Notes: generated by a model not told the origin, from the sequence alone. 64,000 bases of DNA from Pseudarthrobacter chlorophenolicus (GCF_000962805.1 NZ_JZTW01000018.1:1-64000), one strand, 5' to 3'. Counted from the stretch's first letter, positions 1-9,754 are shown. Numbers and translations: made by a program.

Positions 1-56
1 GCTAAAGCCATACATAACGTAGCCACTCCTGTTACGCCCCAAACCCAGTTCTTCAT
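1..56 (-). CDS. N-terminus of an exported or membrane protein, cut by the window edge
   Basis: Reading leftward from an ATG at 54-56 gives about 18 codons before the window ends: MKNW, then a hydrophobic run that includes VTGVATLCMALA. A basic start followed by a hydrophobic stretch is typical of a signal peptide, and the Cys could be part of a lipoprotein box, but too little is visible to decide. A GGACGG stretch lies just upstream of the ATG. The gene points away from the ABC operon at 1713, so the IS element sits in what was a divergent intergenic region. The product is unknown. Confidence 0.4.
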   Translation of the reverse strand, partial: MKNWVWGVTGVATLCMAL

Positions 57-141
57 CCGTCCATCAGACCATGCTTAGCGCCTCGCGGAAACGGACGATA
101 CTCAAAGTCGTCCCTTTGGGGATCCCTTACCGAACACTTCG

Positions 142-149
142 GCGTCTTC
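142..149. repeat. Left copy of the 8-bp target site duplication (GCGTCTTC)
   Basis: The octamer GCGTCTTC directly abuts the left end of the IS element and is repeated exactly at 1531-1538 directly after its right end. An 8-bp duplication is normal for IS256-family transposition. A perfect duplication means the element arrived by one simple insertion and the flanks have not been rearranged since. Confidence 0.85.
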
Positions 150-1530
150 GGGACTGTCTGAATAACGGTGTGTGGGGTCCGGCCTAATCCGAGAGGAGAC
201 GGCCGTGTCAGAGTCCACGACCGCAATTACAGGGGTGATGATCGATCCTGTGACGGGAGAGATCATCGATCAGAAGGAGCTTGCGGAGCGGTTGCTCGCG
301 CAGGCCAAGGAACAGGGCGTAAGCCTGGTCGGCCCCGGCGGACTGCTGAACCAGCTCACCAGGAACGTGCTCGAGACCGCGCTGGAAGCCGAGCTGACCG
401 AGCACCTCGGGCACGAGCACGGCCAGACACCGATCGCGGCCAACATGCGCAACGGCACCCGATCAAAGACCGTGCTGACCGAGATCGGCCCGGTTGAGAT
501 TGAGGTGCCCCGGGACCGGGACGGCTCGTTCGAACCGGTGATCGTGCCCAAGCGTAAACGGCGTTTGGACGGGATCGACCAGATCGTCCTCTCACTGTCC
601 GCACGGGGTCTGACGACCGGGGAAATCGCCGCGCACTTCGAGGAGGTCTACGGGGCCAGGGTCTCCAAGGACACCATCAGCCGCATCACGGAGAAAGTCT
701 CCTCGGAGCTGGCGGAATGGTCGTCCCGGCCCCTGGACCCGGTCTATCCGGTGCTCTTCGTTGACGCGGTCGTGGTCAAGGTCCGTGACGGGCAGGTGCG
801 GAACACCCCGTTCTACGTCGTCATGGGAGTCACCACCAACGGGGAGCGGGAGATCCTGGGCATCTGGGCCGGCGACGGCGGCGAGGGTGCACGGTTCTGG
901 CTGCAGGTCTTCTCCGAGCTGAAGAACCGGGGCGTGGAGGACGTGTTGATCGCTGTCTGCGACGGGCTCAAGGGCCTGCCGGAGGCGATCACCACGACGT
1001 GGGAGCGGACGGTCGTGCAGCAGTGCATCGTGCACCTGATCCGGAACAGCTTCCGCTATGCCGGACGCCAGCACCGCGACGGTATCGTCAAGGCACTCAA
1101 GCCCGTCTACACGGCACCGTCCGAGCAAGCGGCAAAGGACCGGTTCGCGGAGTTCACCGCGGAATGGGGCCAGCGATATCCGGCGATCGTGCGGCTCTGG
1201 GAAGCGTCGTGGGCGGAGTTCGTGCCGTTCCTGGAGTACGACGTGGAAATCCGGCGCGTCATTTGCACGACGAACGCGATCGAGTCGATCAACGCCCGCT
1301 ACCGCAGGGCGGTTAGGGCCCGCGGGCACTTTCCGAATGAGACCGCTGCCCTGAAATGCCTGTATCTGGTCACCAGATCTCTTGATCCCACCGGCGGTGG
1401 CCGGGCACGCTGGGTGATGAGGTGGAAGCCTGCGCTAAACGCGTTCGCGATTACCTTCGCGGGCCGGTTCGAAAGGACCACTCAATAATGAAACCGGCCG
1501 GACTCCACACACCGTTTATCGGACAGTCCC
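150..1530 (+). mobile_element. Complete IS256-family insertion sequence (1381 bp)
   Basis: The element is bounded by 35-bp imperfect inverted repeats at 150-184 and 1496-1530, both starting GGGACTGTC when read inward, with 31 of 35 positions matching. It contains a single full-length transposase and is flanked by a perfect 8-bp duplication, so it is structurally intact and probably still mobile. It lies in the intergenic region between the leftward gene at the window edge and the ABC operon, about 100 bp upstream of the 26-codon ORF. It may therefore have altered expression of either side. No outward promoter is evident in the right repeat. Confidence 0.9.
205..1488 (+). CDS. IS256-family (mutator-type) transposase
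   Basis: This 427-residue DDE transposase catalyses cut-and-paste or copy-out movement of the surrounding element. The catalytic triad is visible: the first Asp in LFVDAVVVKVRDG, the second Asp in AVCDGLKGLPEAI followed by the C-x2-H pair in QQCIVHLIRN, and the Glu in CTTNAIESINARYRR. The length is normal for the family, with no frameshift. I chose the GTG at 205 because GAGAGGAGA lies just before it. An in-frame ATG at 172 would lie inside the left terminal repeat and is less likely. Confidence 0.92.
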   Translation: MSESTTAITGVMIDPVTGEIIDQKELAERLLAQAKEQGVSLVGPGGLLNQLTRNVLETALEAELTEHLGHEHGQTPIAANMRNGTRSKTVLTEIGPVEIEVPRDRDGSFEPVIVPKRKRRLDGIDQIVLSLSARGLTTGEIAAHFEEVYGARVSKDTISRITEKVSSELAEWSSRPLDPVYPVLFVDAVVVKVRDGQVRNTPFYVVMGVTTNGEREILGIWAGDGGEGARFWLQVFSELKNRGVEDVLIAVCDGLKGLPEAITTTWERTVVQQCIVHLIRNSFRYAGRQHRDGIVKALKPVYTAPSEQAAKDRFAEFTAEWGQRYPAIVRLWEASWAEFVPFLEYDVEIRRVICTTNAIESINARYRRAVRARGHFPNETAALKCLYLVTRSLDPTGGGRARWVMRWKPALNAFAITFAGRFERTTQ

Positions 1531-1538
1531 GCGTCTTC
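1531..1538. repeat. Right copy of the 8-bp target site duplication
   Basis: GCGTCTTC directly follows the right end of the IS and matches 142-149 exactly. Removing the element and one copy rebuilds the pre-insertion site. Confidence 0.85.
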
Positions 1539-1630
1539 TGAAGGAGACCGATGTTGTGACAGGCTGCCTGCGCGGCATCGTGCTAGCGTCCGACATTGAC
1601 GAGAGCATGACCGGTATTAAAGGGGGATCC

Positions 1631-1711
1631 GTGAAGCGTCAGTATTTCGGTCGATTTTCAAGTGTCTTAGTTAGCAGCAGTATGCGCTGGAATCCGGGCG
1701 GAAGCCGCTGA
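1631..1711 (+). CDS. 26-residue peptide ORF upstream of the ABC transporter operon
   Basis: A GTG at 1631 preceded by a GGGGG ribosome site (1622-1626) opens a 26-codon frame ending in TGA at 1709-1711, one base before the GTG of the ABC ATPase. The peptide starts MKRQYFGRFSSVL and ends MRWNPGGSR. It is basic and aromatic, with a Ser-rich middle, and has no Cys. Its position and tight spacing fit either a coupling leader peptide or the precursor of a small secreted or modified peptide handled by the transporter behind it. I recognise no family and see no modification enzyme nearby. A chance ORF cannot be excluded at this length. Confidence 0.4.
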   Translation: MKRQYFGRFSSVLVSSSMRWNPGGSR

Positions 1712-1712
1712 C

Positions 1713-2444
1713 GTGGCCGTTGCAGCGGTAGAAGCTGCCAACCTCTCGGTACGTTTGGGGCGCAGGACGGTGGTGGAGTCCCAGTCGTGGGTCCATAGTT
1801 CGGGAATTCTTGGACTTCTTGGTCCTAACGGTGCGGGTAAGACGTCGCTGTTATCGGTGCTTGGAACCCTTCGGCGTCCTAGCAGCGGCACAGCCCGCGT
1901 TGGTGGACATGATCTCCAGACGAGGCACGGCATTGCCCAGGCGCGAGCAGCTGCCGGCTATCTTCCCCAGTCTGGGTTCTTTGTTCCTTCGTTCACGGTC
2001 AGGGAATCCGTTGCTTATGCCCTGTGGCTTAAGGGCCAGCGAAGCAACGCGTTGGTCGAAGAAGCTTTAGAGCGTTCAAATACCGCCCACCTTGCTACGC
2101 GGAAGATGTCCGGGCTTTCGGGCGGTGAACGTCAGCGGGTGGGGATTGCGCAGGCCGTGGTGTCACAACCGGGTGTCCTGTTGTTGGATGAGCCTACGGC
2201 CAGCCTTGACCCTATTGAGCGTCGATCTGTGCTGGATGTCCTGGCCTCCCTGTCAGGGACGACAACCATCATTATGTCCACTCACAATGTCGCCGACCTG
2301 CCCGGGATCTGTGATTCTGTGATGGCCGTTTCGAGGGGCAAGGTCCGCTTCCACGGAAGCGTAAGGGCGTTTGCCGCCGTGGATGCTCCGACAGCAACTG
2401 ACCTCGAGATAGCGTATGCGCGGTGCGTCGAGGTGCCTGCATGA
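1713..2444 (+). CDS. ABC transporter ATP-binding protein
   Basis: This 243-residue single nucleotide-binding domain powers export or import by a membrane partner. Walker A is GPNGAGKT at residues 37-44, the signature LSGGERQRV lies near 136, Walker B with catalytic Glu (LLLDEPTASLD) near 157, and the H-loop in MSTHNVADLPG. The start is a GTG at 1713, directly after the 26-codon ORF. Its TGA overlaps the ATG of the next gene, so the ATPase and the 432-residue membrane protein are translationally coupled. The type resembles ABC-2 exporter ATPases. The cargo is unknown. Confidence 0.9.
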   Translation: MAVAAVEAANLSVRLGRRTVVESQSWVHSSGILGLLGPNGAGKTSLLSVLGTLRRPSSGTARVGGHDLQTRHGIAQARAAAGYLPQSGFFVPSFTVRESVAYALWLKGQRSNALVEEALERSNTAHLATRKMSGLSGGERQRVGIAQAVVSQPGVLLLDEPTASLDPIERRSVLDVLASLSGTTTIIMSTHNVADLPGICDSVMAVSRGKVRFHGSVRAFAAVDAPTATDLEIAYARCVEVPA

Positions 2445-3739
2445 TCAATATCTCGGATCTACGGCATTCTTCTGCAACGTGGGCTCTGGTTGTCGTCGGA
2501 CCTCTGACGTGGCTTGTGGCGAGGTCTATTGTCTGGGACGGGCTCGCCATTCTGGACAACGGCGTTCAAGCGGTGGTTGCGTCAGTGACGATCGCCGGCC
2601 CACTCCTTGGCGCAGTGGCTGCCTGGGATGCTGCACGCATCAAACGGCATGGTTTGGAAGTCCCGTGGAGGGCCAGCACGATTGGGGCTTGGCGGGCGTC
2701 TCTATCCGTGCTGATGGCAAGCTGTGTCTGGAGTGCAGCCGCTTACTGTCTGATCGGAGCTGCCGTTCTTGTCCCCATGGGACTTGCTGGAACGGCCGGG
2801 GAAGTTCCGTGGCTTTGGCTCTTATGCGGGCTGGCCGGCCTAACAGTTCAAGTGGGCTTGGGGCACACTGCGGGCACGGTCCTGCCGTACAAACTGACAG
2901 CCGCCCTGACCGGTCCGGGGCTTTACGCGCTGGTGCTCGTGTTCTTGATCCTGAACGCTCAACTGCACGAGCGGTTCTTGTTCCTCAGCCCCACCGTTCA
3001 ACAATCCGCTGAACCCTATTTCGGGATTAACAATGAACTGCTGATCTGGCAAGGGGCCTGGTATCTCGGACTGCTGGCCGTCATCGTCGGCGCCCTGTCC
3101 ATGGTGCTGGAAGCCAAGAAAGCCTCCACACTTGCGGTGATCGTCGGCGGCCTAGTCATGGCCGGTGTCGGTGCCACCGGCGTCTTCACCACGGCGCCAG
3201 GATTCCTCAAGGTCCAGGCCTATTCCGTCAGTGACGGATGCAAAACTAACGCTGACCTCACACTATGCCTCCACCCTTCTTACGAGTCCGTCCGCGGGCC
3301 GATCACTGCGGCCCTTACCCGAATGCAGGAGAAACTGGCAGGTACGCCACTGGGCTTTGAGAAAGTGGAAGTAAGGAACCGCGGAGCCTTCGGCACCCCG
3401 GAGGACCCGACAGCAGCAGTCATGCACGTCGATGACCTCACCACCGGATGGCAAGACCGTGATCGCACGGAACTGGCCCTCAACCAGGCAATCAAGCCCT
3501 CCGGTCCCTGCGTCATCTACGGCATGGAAACAGCTGCACGCTCATTCCACACTGGGTTCGGGCAGGCCGTACTGAACTGGTCCATGGACAAAGAAGAATC
3601 CGCCATCGAACCAAAACATGGACAAGGCGCGGTACTCCAAGCCTTCGACGCCATCCCGGACAACGACAAAGCACAGTGGATCACAACGAACATGAAGAAG
3701 ATCTGCACGGACAGCGTGTCAGCCAGCGACTTCGAATGA
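2441..3739 (+). CDS. Membrane subunit with a C-terminal extracytoplasmic domain
   Basis: This is a 432-residue protein starting at the ATG that overlaps the ATPase stop (ATGA). The first 250 or so residues form about six hydrophobic segments. The remaining 180 or so are polar and probably lie outside the membrane. That domain begins after VGATGVFTTAPGFL and carries a Cys pair (DGCKTNADLTLCLHPSYE) plus two later Cys (GPCVIYG and KKICTD), which suggests disulfide bonds. It is probably one half of the permease for the ABC ATPase. Its stop overlaps the next start, so all three genes form one operon. I do not recognise a named family. Confidence 0.75.
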   Translation: MINISDLRHSSATWALVVVGPLTWLVARSIVWDGLAILDNGVQAVVASVTIAGPLLGAVAAWDAARIKRHGLEVPWRASTIGAWRASLSVLMASCVWSAAAYCLIGAAVLVPMGLAGTAGEVPWLWLLCGLAGLTVQVGLGHTAGTVLPYKLTAALTGPGLYALVLVFLILNAQLHERFLFLSPTVQQSAEPYFGINNELLIWQGAWYLGLLAVIVGALSMVLEAKKASTLAVIVGGLVMAGVGATGVFTTAPGFLKVQAYSVSDGCKTNADLTLCLHPSYESVRGPITAALTRMQEKLAGTPLGFEKVEVRNRGAFGTPEDPTAAVMHVDDLTTGWQDRDRTELALNQAIKPSGPCVIYGMETAARSFHTGFGQAVLNWSMDKEESAIEPKHGQGAVLQAFDAIPDNDKAQWITTNMKKICTDSVSASDFE

Positions 3740-4329
3740 CCCTTTTCCTCAAAGCGTTTAATGCCCTCTGGTGCACAGGTATTGCTGCCGCGACCGCCCT
3801 GGTAATGGCGGTATTCGGGAACACCCTCGTACCGTTCCCCCTGAACCAGGACTACGAAGCACCCCTGTCATACCTGTTGCCCCTCATGATCGCACTGCTC
3901 CTGGGCTACACCACCTACACTCCAGACACCCATCACGTGACCACCAGCACCCGACCAATCGGACTGATCCTTACTCTGCGTTTCATGGGCCAACTCGTCA
4001 TCGTTTCGCTGCCAGGTGTGCTGGCCTACGCACTACTGAGCGGCCGCCCCGACCTGCTGGTCGGACTACGCAACATCCTCATGCTGACCGGCCTCACCCT
4101 CATCACCTCCCGCTTCACCTCGCAAGGATGGTTCTGGCTGGCCCCCGTCGCCTACATGCTCCTGGTCTTCACCCTCGGCGTTGACCCCTCCAACACACCG
4201 ACAAACTGGGCACTCCCACTCCACTCCGGGGGATCAACACCCGCCGCGGCGATTAGCAGCGCCATCCTGGCCCTAGGACTCGCCTGCAGCGCCTTCAATC
4301 GCTCGCCGCTCCTGGCCTGGGGGCGCTAA
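3736..4329 (+). CDS. Polytopic membrane protein, third gene of the ABC operon
   Basis: This is a 197-residue protein with about six hydrophobic segments and little else (ends FNRSPLLAWGR). The start is the ATG at 3736, which overlaps the stop of the preceding gene by four bases; an upstream in-frame ATG at 3676 lies inside that gene and is unlikely. It is probably a second membrane subunit of the same transporter. It lacks any recognisable enzyme motif. No clear terminator follows within the 78 bp before the convergent gene at 4408. Confidence 0.75.
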   Translation: MTLFLKAFNALWCTGIAAATALVMAVFGNTLVPFPLNQDYEAPLSYLLPLMIALLLGYTTYTPDTHHVTTSTRPIGLILTLRFMGQLVIVSLPGVLAYALLSGRPDLLVGLRNILMLTGLTLITSRFTSQGWFWLAPVAYMLLVFTLGVDPSNTPTNWALPLHSGGSTPAAAISSAILALGLACSAFNRSPLLAWGR

Positions 4330-4407
4330 ACGAATAGCCGCAGTGCGCCAGGGCATAGTGGCTTCCGTTTAGTCATCCTTCACCGGACGCTCCGTCAACC
4401 TTTGAGG

Positions 4408-4905
4408 TCAGCTTGGCGATTTGGCCCGCATTGCGCGTGCAAAGACGGCCAGCCGCTCCTCAGCTTGTCCGGGGGTGAGAGCCACTTCTACCGACGTAAA
4501 GGCGATGTCGAACTCTCCACAGGGCTCGGTGATCACACTGTGCAGGAAGGTACCATCGTCGGCGGCAACTAGTTCGTCTCTTAGCATTTCAAAGGGACTG
4601 GCTATCTCACCGAACCCCGGTTCGATGATAGATAACGTGGCACCCAAGTATCGAAGGTGGAGCCATTCATAGCCGGCTTCGTTATCGCCGATCAGTGCGC
4701 GAAGCTCGACCGAACCAGTGTCTGTCTGGTGAAGCCTGTCGATAACTCCGTCGTGGACGTTGATCTGGATGAGTTTTTCTGCTCCGGAGTGCAGCCGACG
4801 CCGGACCAACTTACGAGCGTCCCTCCACTGCTGCTCCCTTTCCTCTTCTTCCCTGTCGGAAAGCGTCCCTGCGAAGGCGTCCCGGGTAAACCACTGCATC
4901 GGCAT
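4408..4905 (-). CDS. Hypothetical protein, 165 residues
   Basis: This is a soluble protein starting MPMQWFTRDAF, with a highly charged helix (DREEEEREQQWRDARKL) at residues 17-33 and then a mixed alpha/beta region. A second in-frame ATG two codons in (at 4899) is an alternative start. I recognise no family. It is the first of a run of small soluble genes of unrelated sequence in a region that looks less G+C-rich than the core genes. That is how orphan immunity or accessory genes often appear. Confidence 0.6.
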   Translation of the reverse strand: MPMQWFTRDAFAGTLSDREEEEREQQWRDARKLVRRRLHSGAEKLIQINVHDGVIDRLHQTDTGSVELRALIGDNEAGYEWLHLRYLGATLSIIEPGFGEIASPFEMLRDELVAADDGTFLHSVITEPCGEFDIAFTSVEVALTPGQAEERLAVFARAMRAKSPS

Positions 4906-4983
4906 AGCAACAGCCTATGGTCAGCATCAGGTGGACTCAGCAAAGCAGCGGCCCGCTAAGGCCGGACTGGTGGCCCACTCGGA

Positions 4984-5340
4984 CTAATCCATCTTTGCTG
5001 GCCCTGACAATATGTCGGCTTCGTTTTGCGGGAGTCGGCGTCGTGGCGAGAAATCGACCTTCCAGCTATCCAGCTCGAAGATCTCATCCTCTTTATCTAG
5101 ATTGAGGTAAAGCATCACCAGGTATCCGTCCGCATCCTTGAACCAGCCCTCGGAGAGTGTCCGGCCAAAAAAGCGGTCTGGCTTCGTGGTCTCGAATAGC
5201 AGGCTACCCATGCCCCCGTCATCCATGTCGAACGCACGTAGCGACTCAACGTCGATCGCCTTCCACCTGGACTCGTAAGCGCGGTCCAGTAACGTCCGCA
5301 TGATGAGGATCTCGCCTGGGAGGAGTCGCCTGCTGGTCAT
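4984..5340 (-). CDS. DUF6984-like protein
   Basis: This is a 118-residue soluble protein. The motifs DDGGMGSLLF (about residues 40-49) and FELDSWKVDFSP (about 88-99), with a DGYLVMLYLNLD strand between, match my memory of the DUF6984 family, whose members occur as single genes and beside polymorphic-toxin loci. The function is unknown; a role as an immunity protein is only inferred from such contexts. No toxin gene is visible next to it here. Confidence 0.6.
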   Translation of the reverse strand: MTSRRLLPGEILIMRTLLDRAYESRWKAIDVESLRAFDMDDGGMGSLLFETTKPDRFFGRTLSEGWFKDADGYLVMLYLNLDKEDEIFELDSWKVDFSPRRRLPQNEADILSGPAKMD

Positions 5341-5533
5341 GTCGTGATTCTAGTTCCAGCCCAATTACAGGTTCTATATGACCTAGCACTTCGAGATGAC
5401 CTGCCCGAAAACGTATTCGTGACACTTTAGGCCGTCCGATACACGATCGCCTTACGGGCACAGCTTATCCGGACTAGCCGACAGCGACCGGCGAGATGAA
5501 GATAGAGATAATCCAATCCACTTAGGGGGCAAG

Positions 5534-5836
5534 GTGACAATCGATTATCGATGGAGCCGCGTGGGCCTGGCTTTGACTGCACTACTAGGTGCGGCGCTAA
5601 TCCTTCTGGCGTTCCCGCTCTCTTCTTTCCTGGCCAACGACCTGCCTATCCGCCCTTTTTCTGCGGTTCTGTGTATTGGTGGCGCCGGAATCTTAGCTCT
5701 AGGTCTGTCCGCCGCCAGCTTCCTACATCCGGGCACCCGAGCAAAAGAGTTTTGCATCATCGGATCGGGAATGGTGGGCATGGCGAGTCTCGTTATCGGA
5801 GCACTTACACTTGTTCAGCTCTATACCGCGGTTTAG
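5534..5836 (+). CDS. Small membrane protein, 100 residues
   Basis: A GTG at 5534 with GGGGG a few bases upstream opens a protein with three probable membrane helices (VGLALTALLGAALILLAF, then AVLCIGGAGILALGLSAASFL, then GSGMVGMASLVIGALTLV). It has no enzyme motif. It is the only rightward gene in this stretch. The function is unknown. Confidence 0.6.
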   Translation: MTIDYRWSRVGLALTALLGAALILLAFPLSSFLANDLPIRPFSAVLCIGGAGILALGLSAASFLHPGTRAKEFCIIGSGMVGMASLVIGALTLVQLYTAV

Positions 5837-6042
5837 ATGGGTGACTTGGCTAATTCCCAACCCCGCTTTCGGCGTCTGATACCTGCTTCCGGGCTCGGGA
5901 TGCCCAGCAAGGATCGATCACCGGGCGGTAGTCGAACGCAAGATTCGATCAGCACGGACGCCCCCGGGTTGGCTCCCATCAGGCGCGCCTCCGTGCCAAC
6001 ATCATGAGACCTCCTTCGATCCCGCCCTCACCATTTGCACCG
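5837..6042. other. Intergenic stretch with nothing recognised
   Basis: These 206 bp separate a rightward and a leftward small membrane-protein gene. I see no stable hairpin with a T run, no promoter worth naming and no ORF with a ribosome site. Confidence 0.5.
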
Positions 6043-6237
6043 CTAAGAGGTAACAAGCCAAACGTGAAGTGCTGCGGAAGCTAATCCAAAAGCTAGATCA
6101 AGCAAAAGCCACCTCCAAAGGGCTCGGTGTTTGCCGTCATTGATAGTGATCTTTTTTGCGCCCGCGTACACCCCGATTCCTAGACCAACAGCCAGGGAAA
6201 TAAGCATTCCCGCAAACGTAAAGCTCGATGCTTCCAC
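6043..6237 (-). CDS. Small two-helix membrane protein, 64 residues
   Basis: The peptide starts MEASSFTFAGMLISLAVGLGIG and has a second hydrophobic segment (WLLLDLAFGLASAALHVWLV), with a charged loop KKITINDGKHRALW between. The two-helix layout supports a real gene, but the size and lack of known relatives leave it uncertain. The function is unknown. Confidence 0.45.
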   Translation of the reverse strand: MEASSFTFAGMLISLAVGLGIGVYAGAKKITINDGKHRALWRWLLLDLAFGLASAALHVWLVTS

Positions 6238-6420
6238 GCGGTTCTCCGAGTCTCTTAGAATCCGAATCGGTTATAGGGTCGATCCAGACACTAAAGGACG
6301 GTGGTACAACGAGCAACGGGGCATTGATTTGGTGCCCCAGCCGCTTGACTGCTGACGAGCTCGGTGAAGGATCCCTGAACGGACGCTAAAGAACCGTCAC
6401 GTCCATGAGCGCGTCTACGA

Positions 6421-6723
6421 TTAGCGCACTTCATTATCGAGCCCACGCATTAGCGCGGTACGTAGCCGGCTAACTGCGAGAGACGATGCGCCGGTGCCGA
6501 CATCTTGGAACGACCCCATTCCGCCTTGGTACAAGGTGAGAGCATTTCGCGTGGCCTCAAGTAGAACGTGCGGGTCTGTGACGCCGATGAACTGCTCGTC
6601 GAGCCAGTCGGCAACTCCTTTTCGCTGCTCGTCTTGCTCTGAGCCGGCCACCGCCCGCAGCTCAGCGGCTGCGGCGATTATCTCGTCCCGGATAGTTTCC
6701 ACGCAGAGTTGTGTGCGGCTCAT
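6421..6723 (-). CDS. DUF6966-like small protein
   Basis: This is a 100-residue, largely helical soluble protein. The stretch LYQGGMGSFQDV (about residues 64-75) after an Asp/Glu-rich WLDEQF segment resembles the GGMGSFND-type motif I associate with DUF6966, a family seen among immunity-like genes. I chose the ATG at 6723; an in-frame TTG two codons upstream is less likely. The family assignment is from memory of the motif and should be treated as tentative. Confidence 0.5.
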   Translation of the reverse strand: MSRTQLCVETIRDEIIAAAAELRAVAGSEQDEQRKGVADWLDEQFIGVTDPHVLLEATRNALTLYQGGMGSFQDVGTGASSLAVSRLRTALMRGLDNEVR

Positions 6724-6783
6724 CAGCAAATCCTATGTAGTTGCCATAACGTCACGCACACCGATCCTCCAGCGCGCACCGGC

Positions 6784-7431
6784 CTAGACGAAGCCGTTCA
6801 ACCCTTCGCTACCCCTAACTGGCTGGGGCTTGTGAGGCCAGTTGCTCGTGTCCTCTTCGATGAGCAACCCGTTAGAGCCGTAAAAACCTAGATTGTCTCG
6901 CTCAATGCCCAGGGCACGGCAGTATTCGTTCAGGGAATCAAGTGGGAACCGGTCGGGGATCTTTTTTGCTTTGTAGGTTTCAAGGTTCTCGAAGGGTTGC
7001 GGATCACCGAAAAGCGTCCATTCCCAACGGGATTGATAGCTGGCCTGGATGGAACGGATGTGCCGCGCTCCGGCGTGAATCCAGAGCGCTGTACTGCCGT
7101 AGCTGACGATCTTTCGATCACGAATGATGTGGGGTTGGTGGGACGTGCGGATGTTGAGGCAGTCGAGCCGTGCAGCGACAACGTTCGCACTCGCTATATC
7201 GCTGCCTTGGCTAAACACTGCGGTCCATTCGTTGGCGGAGGTTGCCACCACGAGCTGTTTCCACGATGGCATGGCCCTGGGGGCGAGGTGGTGAATCATG
7301 GACGGGAGCGGCTCGCGGAGACGAGTGAAGCTTCTGCCTCCCAACCCATTGAGCCATTCAGTGGTTTCTGTGACGACTCGTTCGAAGGGTGCCTCGATAA
7401 ACCAGATTGGATCCGTGCATGGCAGCTGCAT
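6784..7431 (-). CDS. Hypothetical protein, about 215 residues
   Basis: This is a soluble protein starting MQLPCTDPIWFIEAPFE at the ATG at 7431; a TTG start at 7476 would add 15 residues. The central and C-terminal part contains RWEWTLFGDPQPFENLETY followed by a helix (PLDSLNEYCRALGIE). I have an impression of similar proteins in other actinobacteria but cannot name a family. It is the last of the small leftward genes before the ABC-F gene. Its position among immunity-like genes suggests a similar role, but this is inference. Confidence 0.6.
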   Translation of the reverse strand: MQLPCTDPIWFIEAPFERVVTETTEWLNGLGGRSFTRLREPLPSMIHHLAPRAMPSWKQLVVATSANEWTAVFSQGSDIASANVVAARLDCLNIRTSHQPHIIRDRKIVSYGSTALWIHAGARHIRSIQASYQSRWEWTLFGDPQPFENLETYKAKKIPDRFPLDSLNEYCRALGIERDNLGFYGSNGLLIEEDTSNWPHKPQPVRGSEGLNGFV

Positions 7432-8012
7432 TTCTAAAGTATGCCCCGTCCGGGACCAGAAACTGCCCGAGAACAAGCGTCCGCAAGCCGGTCCCCTAGT
7501 GAGACAACCCGCCGCTGACCTGCGGCTTTGTAAAATTGACGTTCAAGGTGTCCCGTATACCCTGCCCGCAAAATTGCCCGGTGAAGGTGCCCTATACGCT
7601 ACACACGAATTTAACCCGAGTACGGCGACGCCCTCGGCGTCTCCGGCCTGCCAACATCATCCAAAGGCGGCGAAACCCCTTGCTCCTTAAAGAGCCACAC
7701 TGGACGCTCGGAAGACCATGCTTCACGTCCTTTTCCCGGCCCTGCCATTCGGTGTGCTCATGCGAAGTGGCCTAGAGTCATCCCGATTCAAGACCGGCGT
7801 GAGCGAATCACCGAGTCGGACAATATGGCACCGGATCAGACGTGCGCGAAGGCAGCCTCGGCCCGGTTACGCCGACTGGAACCAGACTACTCAAGACGTA
7901 CCCGCGCGCTACTAAAGCCAGCCCGTTGGCTCCGATCCCCCACTGACCAGCTCAAACCGAAGGTGGCGGACCTCATCAAGGCCACCGTCCGGCGTCGGGC
8001 CTCTTCGCCTGC
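7432..8012. other. Gene-poor interval with degenerate repeats
   Basis: About 580 bp without a convincing gene. Two short rightward ORFs (7718-7915 and 7825-8016) lack ribosome sites and protein-like composition. The interval holds two imperfect tandem copies of a unit of about 30 bp at 7530-7560 and 7568-7596 (both AAAATTG ... AAGGTG ... TATAC), and two copies of a CTGCCCG-plus-A-rich word. It looks like decayed mobile or accessory DNA at the border between the island and the core genome. Confidence 0.45.
7530..7596. repeat. Two imperfect tandem repeats
   Basis: The segment 7530-7560 and the segment 7568-7596 share AAAATTG, AAGGTG and TATAC in the same order and spacing, with a few substitutions and one- or two-base gaps, giving a period of about 38 bp. 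Only two copies are present. The origin is unclear: it could be a binding-site pair or part of a decayed element end. Confidence 0.45.
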
Positions 8013-9611
<1,599 letters not shown>

Positions 9612-9754
9612 AGAAGGTAAGGCCTTTCACAACGGGGAACGCCGCAGCACCAACAGGATATGTCGGGGGCTGGAGGCAGAGTGGCCGGAGAACGGCCTTG
9701 ACAAGTCTACCGTCCATGCCAAGGAAACCGGACCTTCCGGCGCCGACCGGGATA

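Noticed and set aside
592..1329. Leftward open frame inside the IS element
   Set aside because: It is the shadow of the transposase, which has a complete DDE triad.
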